NCBI GenBank assembly: GCA_948474755.1
Contig: CAOLHI010001040.1
Coordinates: 124,001 to 188,000 of the forward strand
Reading direction: 5' to 3'
DNA: 64,000 bases
From: Ctenosaura bakeri
Lineage: Eukaryota; Chordata; Lepidosauria; Squamata; Iguanidae
The position numbers were made by a program, and so were the translations under genes. The notes beneath the pieces are model-generated. The model had not been told where the DNA came from. It did not search any database and saw only the letters and a list, made by a program, of their open reading frames with translations. Each line of letters opens with the position of its first letter. Positions within the stretch are counted from its first letter, which is position 1. Positions 55,925 to 64,000 of this stretch are shown here, piece by piece.

Positions 55925-57458
55925 CTTAATGTCTGCCTATTTGCTTGGACCCAGGAATTTGCTAAGCTGTACTACTCTTCCTTTGACTTATTCCTATCAA
56001 AGGAAGTAATATTATTCTGCTCTCAATTTCTGTCATTCCCTGGTGGTATTATAATAATGTTCATATATTGACATTCTTGCCATATGGTTAATATTCAAAA
56101 TGAAAGATGCAGAGTTTAAGTCAAGACAGCAGAGGGACAGTACTGCATTAAGGTTTTCCTAGCTCCTAACTCTACTATTTTACTTCCCACCTCATGGGCC
56201 CTACTTTTTTTTTTGCTTTGTTTTGCTTTTGTTTTTTGTTTATTCAGTTTTAGTAGGCCCTAAATTTTTTGTAGGTCCCAAGCATAGTACCTAAAATATC
56301 TAATGGATAAGGCTGTCCTGCACAGGGGCATATTTGAAGCTCTTTACTTTTTCTCAGAAATAAGAATAGGTGTGACTGATCAGATCCCAAGGGAACAAAA
56401 AGTGTACTGTATATCACAGTGAGGAGCCTTTTCCGTCAAGGATGGTATATCTGCGTGGTGGGACACAATCTGATATGGCACTGGATACCAAAGAGGTGGA
56501 AACTAGTGGGTGGGGATCCAGAGTCAAAAGTGGATAGGGACTACAAAGACTGTGTTGTGTGTACCACTCTGCCCATCTCTCTACCACTTTTTCTCTACAA
56601 GCTACATCATGTTAGAATTGCAGCCTGGGTTAACAGGAAACCTACCTTGCTTTCTCGCAATCCAGTATTTGGAGTCTGGAACTGAAAGAATGTTTCTGGT
56701 TTAATTACTATTAAGCCAGATTAATTATTATCAAGCCAAGTTAACAAGCAAAGCTTGTTAATTGTTACTTTTTATTTGTTAATTGTTAGTTTTTGAGAAA
56801 CAACTCTCAGCTTTATTTCTTTTCCAAAATAAAGGCCACACTAAAATGAGCAAAAATACCTCCAACCCCCCCGTCCCAGAATACTTCAAAAAGTGGTGCT
56901 TCTAAAATAATAAGTAAACATTACTCATTGTGCATAAATTCCCATTAAGAGTTATTGTTATTAAAAACAAAAATAAAAGTAATGGCCCTAGATGTTGTTA
57001 TTGAAAACAGCAATAAGCAACAGACACACTCTTATTTCTAAAATGTTATTAATGTTATTTCAGTCTTTGCCTAGGTATAAGAATGTATAGTCTATGAGTA
57101 TCATTCCTAATATAAGCATTTGCCAGTATAGATCCAATGAATCAATGAGATTTGTCTATACATTTGCTCACCATTCAACAAACCAATTCAATAGAATTAC
57201 TCAACCTGGACTAACCAACAGGATCCCAGCTTGTATTTGCTGTGTCCTTCTTCCAAATATACTTGTGGTATTTCATCACTCTTGACACAGCGGTCAGTGC
57301 TTTTTGCATTATATTTATGCAAATATGTCCCTGCCTTCAAAGTCCCCAGTCATCTCAGCAATCATCTATGCCCCTGTTTTCCATAGTTCAAAACTACTAG
57401 CCCCATTTCTCTTATGCCACATGCTGTATAGTATGTCTGTCTCTCTCCTTGCCCTAAG

Positions 57459-57494
<36 letters not shown>

Positions 57495-58210
57495 CTTTAA
57501 AAAAAGAGGAGAAAGGGAAAAAAGAGAGGAAGCAGAAGAAAAAAACCCTATGCTTCAGAACAGAAATAATTCCTAGGGAAACATCAGAGACTGAATATTC
57601 TTTCCCATGTCATTTTTGTCTTTGCTAAGCCATTAAAAGGAGGGGAGAACCTTCTGAGAGCAACAGGCATATTATGCTATCAGACCAAGTGTTTGTCCAT
57701 TTGCTTTTCTATTGCTTCTGGCAGAGTTTCTGTAGTCGCCCTCTCCTCTCCTGAACAGACATTATTCCTCATGAGGATATATCTGAAACATTATCACAAG
57801 CCTTTCAATCTTTCTGATAAAGTTGCTTTGAGGAGGGGGGAGGGGAAGAGGTAAACCTAATGTACATTTCTCTCTGCTCCTTTGAACACTGTAACTTTGA
57901 GCTATTGCAATAAATTGAGGCTGCAGGTTTTTTCTCTCGCCTTGCTTAGCTGTGCAGCAGTGATTTGGATCTCAGCCAGTCCGCCGCATCAGTTGCCAGA
58001 AAACTTAGACAACTTGATCTTACCTCTAAGTACACTGCTGAATAAATTGGGCTTTCCAGCAAAACTAAAAATACAAACGCTGCAAAAAAAAAAAAGCAAT
58101 ATTTTGGAGGTGGCAATGCCACAACTGTACATTGACCAATCAATATGTCTTCTTCCTTTGCTACTGTGTACTTGGAACACAGGAATGTAGGATATTGGCT
58201 TTTACTGAGC
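55925..58210. other. Unassigned stretch with simple repeats
   Basis: T/G-rich tract at about 56208-56245 and a (CA)n microsatellite at 57461-57492. No gene; frames up to 102 codons are unsupported. Confidence 0.4.
57461..57492. repeat. (CA)n microsatellite
   Basis: Sixteen uninterrupted AC units. Confidence 0.97.
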
Positions 58211-58225
58211 CAGATCTTGGTTTGT

Positions 58226-58376
58226 TTAGACCTGTAGCTCCCAAAGTCCAGTGCAACATCTGTTTTGGACTTAAATTCCCAGAAGTCCCAGACAACTTGG
58301 CCGACAGTCAGGAATTATAGGAGCTGCAGTCCAAAAGATCTAACAGACCAAAGTTTGGGAAACACTAGCTTAGACC
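58226..58376. mobile_element. Probable hAT-like MITE remnant
   Basis: CTTAAATTCCCAGAAGTCCC, GGAGCTGCAGTCCAAAAG and TTTGGGAAACACTAG follow the pattern of a common amniote hAT-like short element. GTAGCTCCCAAAG faces GGAGCTGCAG only weakly, and the termini are decayed. Confidence 0.45.
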
Positions 58377-58380
58377 AACA

Positions 58381-58900
58381 TTGGCAACTATAATTAGCAG
58401 TGGTTCTCCAGGGTTTGAAGAAGGAGTTCAAAAACAGTTAGTGTCTTGGTGTACAGTGCCACAAAAAATGATAGGCAGAGTCCCCACTTCAGCTCAAACT
58501 CTCTGTTCTTTGTCCTTTCTCTTCACATTTTGGGGCCTAGTACAATTTTTTTCCTCCCTTTCCAGTGTGGTTCCTCTCCCCATCAGCAACTGTGTCTGTA
58601 TGGATTCAGGAATAATTGACATGAGTTGAGGCAGTATGAATATGTAGTCACTGGAAGGTCAGAAGGGAGAGGACTGAAGTGTTGATGAGTATCCCAAAAT
58701 GTCTGTTTGGTGACAGAAACATATCTGGACTTGCTTCTGAGGGTTGCAGGGCCTAGGGAGTGGGAAAGACTACTCTCAGAGCATGCCTGGTGCATATTTT
58801 CCATTTATGTCACAGGACATGAGTGGGAGTCAAACTTGCCTAGGAAGATTTTGCTCCCTTCACAGTTGGCTGAATGCTGCAGCAAAATGGTGGCTGACTC
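58381..58900. other. Unassigned non-coding stretch
   Basis: No gene or recognised repeat. Confidence 0.35.
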
Positions 58901-58901
58901 T

Positions 58902-59322
58902 TAGGCCCTTTTTGCATGGCATTTGCCATGCGAAGGGGCCCCTGAAGCATCGTGCAACTGCTAGGAGCAGTCCACACGATGCACTCACAATCGCATGACA
59001 CTCCAGGGTCTGGCAGGCACCGATCACGCATTATTTCATTTTTGGCTTTGAGCTGAAAATGGTGTGCAACCACGCATCACTCCGGGTCCCCGTGCACACT
59101 TACCATGCATGCAGAGCTCCAGAGCTGCGGCACTCGCTCTTCCTGCCCCAGCGCAGCCTGGGAAAATCCCAGGCTGCACTGTGGAAGGAAGAGGAGGGGC
59201 TCTTGCATGAGCAGGCAGCAGCTGCGGAGCTGAAGTAACTGGGACTCGAGAGCCTCTCACTAGAGGCTGCTCACACAATCTCTGCACCCCAGCTCTGCAA
59301 AAAGGTGAGTTGCAGAAAGGGC
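58902..59322 (-). mobile_element. Large fold-back MITE, subfamily C (copy C6)
   Basis: Starts TAGGCCCTTTTTGCATGGC with the fold CATGGCATTTGCCATG, ends TTGCAGAAAGGGC. Core AGCGCAGCCTGGGAAAATCCC and CTGCACTGTGGAAGGAAGAGG. Its right end runs directly into copy D4. Flanks are not clearly duplicated. Confidence 0.85.
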
Positions 59323-59744
59323 TTTCGACCCTCTCTGCAGATTACCTCTGTCCCAGTGGTGTTCAGTAATGATGGCAGTAATGGCTCTCCAGGGAAAGAA
59401 GAGCAACAGAGCTCTTCCCTCCACACCAACTGCCTCTGGTAACCAGGAAGTACAATGGCCACACCTCTTCCTGCTGCAGTGCAGCCGGGTATTGTCCCAG
59501 GCTGTGTTGGGGCAGGAAGCACAGCCATTGCACTTCCAAGACCTCCACAGTGAAGGCAAGTGTGGGTACCTTGTGGGAGGATGACATGATCGCCAGTCAT
59601 TGACAGGGAAACCCCATCAATGATTTGTGGCACAATCACACTGCCTGGGGACAGGACAGATCCAGGATGATGTTGTGCATAAGTGTTATCCTGGCCCCAT
59701 CCTCCTCCATTGCAGGTTGGGTGCATCCCACAGAAAAGGCCTTA
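59323..59744 (+). mobile_element. Large fold-back MITE, subfamily D (copy D4)
   Basis: Ends at CAGAAAAGGCCTTA. Contains the D hallmark inverted pair TCATTGACAGGG and CCATCAATGATTTGTGG, GATGATGTTGTGCATAAGTG, and the shared core CTTCCTGCTGCAGTGCAGCC with GGCTGTGTTGGGGCAGGAAG. It abuts C6 in opposite orientation. The 151-codon minus frame is accidental. Confidence 0.78.
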
Positions 59745-59894
59745 GAGCCTGGGTACTGTACCCAGAAGTGGCTGAGGAGGAGATCAGGTTGGGATTCTTG
59801 CCACAGCCATAACCCACTTTAGGCTTCTCCCCTTGCATGTGATTAAAGTTAAATATAACAATTTAATATAGTAGCCCTTTAGTGCCTAGATATG

Positions 59895-60000
59895 TTGTTC
59901 AGTCTTGTAAGCAATCTTTGTTGGTCTGCCATCCAATTACTAACCAGGCCTAAATCTGCTTAGCTCTTGAGATCAAATCAGATCAGGTGTACTCAGGGCA
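59895..60000 (-). mobile_element. 5S rRNA-derived SINE fragment
   Basis: On the minus strand: GATCTGATTTGATCTCAAGA, GCTAAGCAGATTTAGGCCTGG, TAGTAATTGGATGGCAGACC, the same order as 5S rRNA box A to box C. The following plus-strand ATTATTTATTTATTATTTGA (60010 onward) is a separate AT-rich LINE-type scrap. Confidence 0.7.
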
Positions 60001-60376
60001 AAAAGGTAAATTATTTATTTATTATTTGATTTATATTCTGCTTTTTTCCCAAAATGAAACCCCAATATTACAATCTAAGTTAAATATGTATTCAGAGTGG
60101 TATAGCAGCATGATTTGTACCTTAAATTTTAGCAGGAGCGCAATGGCCATAATGGGGAGGTTTCTTTCCATTGATCCAAGTTTAATAAGTAAGTTCACCA
60201 TATAGTTCAGGAAATTTCCTCCATCCCACTTGATATGGCCCCAAAAATTCTTCTGTGGCACAGTAGAGGGGTAAGAGCCCAGGCTTTGCAACCTTACATT
60301 TCCTGCCACCACATATCCAACTCATCAATGGCATTAGTTAAAAAATGAATGAGTAAGATGATGGTTGCTAGCTCTC

Positions 60377-60828
60377 CACATAGAATCAGAGAATCATTAG
60401 TTGAAAGAGAGCACAAAGGTCGCACAATTAACACACAAAAGATAGGCATCCACTATCTATTTATTGACCTCCAAAGAAGGAGAGTCTACCATGCTCCAAG
60501 GCAATCTATTTCACTGTTGAACAGATCTATCAGGAAGCTCTTTTTGTCTCCAAGAATCCACTGTTTCATATTCTTGTCTCTAGTGCAGCAGAAGACCAGC
60601 TTTCTCCATCTTCTAGGTCCCGTCTCTTCAAATATTTAAAGACAATATCATGTTAGCAGAATATTTAACACTGGCTTTTCTTGCCAAATTTCAAACATCA
60701 GTCTGTCAGGAGAAATTCTAGCTTGGTGATTAGTCAATCTTGTCATTCCCAAGCTAAACACAGCCAATTGCCTAAGTGATTTTTCATAGAGCTTGACTTC
60801 TAGACCTTTTACCATTTTGTGGGATAGT
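60377..60828 (-). mobile_element. CR1 LINE, 3' part, with a deletion or replacement
   Basis: Starts with CATAGAATCAGAGAATCAT, the antisense of the CR1 terminal octamer tail. Then GACCTCCAAAGAAGGAGAG, CAAGGCAATCTATTTCACTG, AGTGCAGCAGAAGACCAGC, TCTTCAAATATTTAAAGAC, and after a foreign 95-bp piece (60655-60750) it resumes CTAAGTGATTTTTCATAGAGC, CTTCTAGACCTTTTACC. The plus frame 60349-60639 is an antisense shadow. Confidence 0.82.
60655..60715. repeat. Unclassified repeat J (copy 1), inside CR1
   Basis: ATATTTAACACTGGCTTTTC, TTGCCAAATTTCAAACATCA, TCTGTCAGGAGAAATTCTAG, CTTGGTGATT. The same sequence with about 10 differences occurs at 63539-63612. It interrupts CR1 where the family consensus would read on. 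Confidence 0.65.
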
Positions 60829-60945
60829 CAGATCTGGATCTCATCTTAATCCACACTGTCACAAGGATAGAGTGCTGACTTTCAAATCACCAGCAAAAAG
60901 GAAATTATATCACTCATGGGATTAATAGAATGAATAGATACAGAC

Positions 60946-61360
60946 AAGGCCCTTTCCACACCTTACCTTTTTCTGGCGCTGGGGTGTGGGGATCACATAA
61001 GCAGCCTCTGGCAAGAGGCTCTCGCATCCCTTCTGCTTCAGCTCCGCACGAGCTGCCTGCTCACGTGAGAGCCCTGCATTGTCCTTCCACAGTGCAGCCT
61101 GGGCGTTTCCCAGGCTGCGCTGGGGCAGGAAGCATGACTGACGCAGCTCCGGAGGCTCCACACACCAGGTAAGTGCATGCGGGGCCCGGGAGCAATGCGC
61201 GATCATGCACCATTTTCAGCTTCCAGCCAAAAATGAAAAGGTGCGTGATAGGCCCCTGCAGCATCATGTGATTGTGAGTGCATCATGCAGATCACCCCTC
61301 ACGATCGCACAACACTCCAGGCGCCTTTTTGCATGGCAAATGCCATGCAGAAAGAGCCAT
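60946..61360 (+). mobile_element. Large fold-back MITE, subfamily C (copy C7)
   Basis: Starts AAGGCCCTTTCCACACCTTACC, ends TGCCATGCAGAAAGAGCC. Core stem GTGCAGCCTGGGCGTTTCCC then AGGCTGCGCTGGGGCAGGAAG; right arm CTCACGATCGCACAACACTCC. Same orientation as C1. The right arm end folds on itself (GCATGGCAAATGCCATGC). Confidence 0.85.
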
Positions 61361-61420
61361 AGGCTGGCATCTTGTTGAAGAGCTACAGATGTGCAACCTA
61401 GACCTACTCATTTGTAATGG

Positions 61421-61600
61421 CTCAAGCCAATGTGGTCTAGTGGTTTGAGCACTGGATTATGACTCTGGGGACCAGGGTTAGAATCCCTGGACAGCCACAG
61501 AATCCTTGGGTAAGTCACACTCAATCCAGCTGAGAGGAAGACAAAGGCTCCCCTCCTGAACAAATCTTGCAAAGAGTTGAAGGGCACAAAACGGCAGCAA
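61421..61600 (+). mobile_element. Sauria-type SINE, damaged
   Basis: Head TGTGGTCTAGTGGTTTGAGC (box A-like), GACCAGGGTTAGAATCCC (box B-like), then GGTAAGTCACACTCAATCC, CCTGAACAAATCTTGC and a shortened tail GAGTTGAAGGGCACAAAACGG. The middle of the BovB-like tail is deleted. Confidence 0.78.
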
Positions 61601-61853
61601 TCATGGCACTACTGCAACAATAGCAAATGCCTCAACCCCAAGCCTACCTTAACAACCAGCAGCTAAAATAAGTAACAGAGGTTTGTTCTATTGGTGATCG
61701 GGATACAACAGGATGATGTTTCCATCCTCCTCCTGACAGCAAACTGAAATACAACAATCAGAAGCAGAAACTTGTTGCCACTCCCCATTGCAATGGATAT
61801 CACTGTTGGAAGAAAGTTGGAAACTGTCATGGCCTTCTTCCTGGACCTAGACA

Positions 61854-62224
61854 TAGGCCCTTTTGTACGACATTTTCCATGCGAAAGGGCACCTGGAGCA
61901 TCTTGTGATTGTGAGAAGCAATCTGCATGATGCACTCACACTTATGTGACGCTCCAGAGGCTGGCAGCCACCAATCGTGCACCATTTCATTTTCAGCTGG
62001 AAGCCGAAAATGGTGCATGATCGCGCATTGCTCCTGGGCCCTGCGTGCACTTACCTGGCATGCGGAGCCTCTGGAGCCATGCTGGTCACCCTTCCTGCCC
62101 CAGCGCAGCCTGGGAAACTCCCAGGCTGTACTGCAGAAGTAAGAGGCAGGGCTCTCGCGCAAGCAGACAGCTTGTGCAGAGCTGAAGCAGCAGCACTGGA
62201 AAAAGGTCAGGTGCAGAAAGGGCC
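61854..62224 (-). mobile_element. Large fold-back MITE, subfamily C (copy C8)
   Basis: Starts TAGGCCCTTTTGTACGAC, ends GTGCAGAAAGGGC. Shorter than the others: the arm segment after GAGCTGAAGCAGC is deleted. Flanks CCTAGACA (61846-61853) and CATAGAGA (62224-62231) agree at 6 of 8 bases. Core AGCGCAGCCTGGGAAACTCCC and CTGTACTGCAGAAGTAAG. Confidence 0.83.
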
Positions 62225-62227
62225 ATA

Positions 62228-62760
62228 GAGATTGAAACAGCAGAACCTACTGAACAGGAGGAGACAGTACCACCCAGCCCAGAGACAGATCAGGGAGCAA
62301 TGCCAGCCCCAGCAGAGAGCCCTGCTCCTTCTGGCACAGAAGATAACTTACCAATACCCACCCTCACTTAGTGTAGACACCAAAGGGAAAACCTATGTAG
62401 ATCTCAGTGAATTTATAACAGACAGCAGTTAATTAAGTGCCAGCTGCACTGATCTCTGAACCTTTAAAAGCTGAGCCATTCCTCTCCAGAAGTTGTTGGT
62501 GATTAACTGACTGTTTCTCTTGCCATGTTTCTGATTGTTTCTCTTGCCATTGACTTAGGATTGCATCGACTGTCTTTGATTTATGAATATTGCTAGGACT
62601 GTTGTTATGGTTCATATTTGTTTTGAGTCTGTTTCCCTACTAGATTAAAATAAAGAATCACTTTGTTGAAAGAACTGCTTGCTGTGTGCTTCTAATCTTT
62701 ATCAGCTGCCCTTTGTCTAAGTACCCAGACTGATAGTGGACAGAAACATCACCCTGCTGC
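62228..62760 (+). mobile_element. LTR, plus orientation, probably Gypsy-type
   Basis: Begins near an acidic pseudo-coding stretch (GAACCTACTGAACAGGAGG, AGCAATGCCAGCCCCAGCAG). Then comes a promoter-like CCTTTAAAAGCTGAGCC at about 62461 and tandem TGTTTCTCTTGCCAT words (62512 and 62534). The polyadenylation signal TAAAATAAAGAATCAC is at about 62645, followed by CTGCTTGCTGTGTGCTTC. This order matches squamate Gypsy-type LTRs. Its 5' end touches MITE C8. No pol gene is present. Confidence 0.6.
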
Positions 62761-62764
62761 ACTC

Positions 62765-63535
62765 CAATCACCAGAAAAAGCACCCCCCACAATATGGTGC
62801 AGCTGTTAGCCATTACAGTAGGTTTGGGGAGTCAGATCAGGGGATGATATTAAGTTATGCATCGGTAACTATGCCTTTGATTAAGATCTTGGCCAGAATT
62901 TGCATGTGATGATTTATGTGTATGGATACACCTACTTGCAATACATTTTCCCATAATGGAAATTCTATGTCTAGATGATTAATGTAACTACTGCTTAGAT
63001 GCCAACAGCTTATGGGCAACTCCAAGACTCATCCTCTTCCTTCTTATAGCTCTTTATCACTAAACCGGACTTGAACTGAAGAGCCTTCGAAAGGACACCT
63101 CCAAACCAAGCACTGTCCTCTGTGAAGTAGGACACATAGCCATCCCATTGAGGAGACAACTATTTAAAATAGCCTCCATGCTATATATAAGCTGACCCAA
63201 ATGAAGAGGATAATTTTTTGTGTGCCAACTTGAATGAATCATTTCAAGCTGTTGGCTCTGAAAAGCTCTATTGTGTAGGGGTGGGGGGAAGGAGAGGGGA
63301 AAAGAACTTTCATACAATTAACATCTTCCAGATGGAATTCATAGAACTGGAAGCCCATAAAGTTGCTTAGAACCGATAGCATAAAAATATAGGTGGGTGG
63401 GTAGAGGAGGAAGGAAGGATATGCTTGTTAAACAAGGTAATATGCTTTATACGTTTTAGATGAAGCTGAAATGGATTTAGTATGTAAATTTGTATTTTGA
63501 ATTCACTGAGGAGGATGCTAAAATCTATTTGTGTT
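62765..63535. other. Unassigned non-coding stretch
   Basis: No gene or recognised repeat. Confidence 0.35.
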
Positions 63536-63536
63536 A

Positions 63537-63612
63537 ACAGAGTATTTGACATTGGATTTTCTTGCCAAAGTTCAAACATCAATTTGTCAGGATAAATTCT
63601 AGCTTGGGAATT
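63537..63612. repeat. Unclassified repeat J (copy 2)
   Basis: GAGTATTTGACATTGGATTT, TCTTGCCAAAGTTCAAACAT, CAATTTGTCAGGATAAATTC, TAGCTTGGGAATT; counterpart of 60655-60715 on the same strand. Confidence 0.65.
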
Positions 63613-63654
63613 GGCATTTGATTCTCCAAATTATCTTTGGACTGTATTTGCTTT

Positions 63655-63770
63655 TCACCCTTCCTCCAAGGAGATTAGGTGGTAATTTAGCCTCATGACA
63701 AGTTAGGCAGGGAGACAGTGACTTACTCAAAGTCACCCCAGTGAGCTTCATAACTGAGTAATGATTTCTT
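63655..63770 (-). mobile_element. MIR/CORE-like SINE or L2 3' fragment
   Basis: Plus-strand AAGTTAGGCAGGGAGACAGTG, ACTTACTCAAAGTCACCCCA, GTGAGCTTCATAACTGAGTA is the antisense of a tRNA-type SINE body (gtgaccttgggcaagtca-like). The end is decayed. Confidence 0.5.
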
Positions 63771-64000
63771 CTTAAGGCTTCATACAAGGAAGTTCAATAT
63801 ATTGGTGCAACTGCCTCACAGCACAGGCTCCCAGACATGTTAATGAAATAGAAGGTGACAATGACAATTCATAATGTACTGCTCGTAGTCTTTTTAAAAA
63901 AGATTCAAAGATATTCTTTCATTTCTACTAAAAACAGACACAGCTTCTTGGATAGCAACATAACTGTGTAAGGGTCAATTAAACACAAAAGGAGAAATGC
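63771..64000. other. Unassigned window end
   Basis: Nothing recognised in the last 230 bases. Confidence 0.35.

Noticed and set aside
1..64000. CRISPR array or prokaryotic operon
   Set aside because: No regular spacer-repeat array; all direct repeats are microsatellites, TSDs or dispersed vertebrate TEs.

Overview
This window looks like intergenic or intronic DNA from a squamate reptile, probably a lizard. No host protein-coding gene, tRNA, rRNA or CRISPR array can be supported. The assignment rests on the mix of mobile elements: BovB LINEs, tRNA-derived Sauria-type SINEs and 5S-rRNA-headed SINEs with the BovB-type tail, squamate-type L1 ORF2 with a C-terminal zinc knuckle, CR1 and L2 LINEs, LTR elements, and many fold-back hAT-like MITEs. 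An anole-like (iguanian) lizard fits best, but the species cannot be fixed from this sequence. Family names come from recognised motifs, not from a database search.

Layout. 1-840: LTR of a family seen twice more (7.7-8.5 kb minus, 22.0-23.1 kb plus). 2.3-5.1 kb: minus-strand CR1 split by a minus-strand L1 with a perfect 19-bp target-site duplication (TSD). 6.5-7.1 kb: L2 3' end and a fold-back MITE. 12.9-13.7 kb: two SINE pieces in opposite orientation, then a MITE. 16.3-17.0 kb: nested perfect palindromes and a short MITE. 17.4-18.1 kb: L2 reverse-transcriptase fragment and 5S-derived SINE. 18.7-19.2 kb: solo LTR. 20.3 kb: Sauria SINE. 22-23.8 kb: LTR interrupted by a mini-L1, CR1 tail, MITE. 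24.9-29.7 kb: 5S SINE and a cluster of large fold-back MITEs. 30.3-33.3 kb: minus-strand BovB broken by a SINE and a MITE. 33.7-43.3 kb: short MITEs, a paired unclassified repeat, a BovB tail. 44.8-46.1 kb: L1 with the longest open frame of the window. 48.4-49.3 kb: hAT-like element with 8-bp TSD. 52.6-54.3 kb: GC-rich solo LTR inside an older LTR. 55.5-62.2 kb: more large MITEs, CR1, SINEs. 62.2-62.8 kb: LTR.

The strongest observations are structural. Twelve copies of a roughly 410-bp palindromic MITE superfamily (8 of subfamily C, 4 of subfamily D) share a core stem but have different arms. There are several nested insertions with readable TSDs, a nested hairpin with 44-bp arms at 16.4 kb, and two unclassified dispersed repeat pairs. 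A few AT-rich, repeat-free stretches full of homeodomain-type TAAT cores (best: 41.88-42.11 kb) are candidate conserved regulatory elements, by inference only. No new gene system was found.
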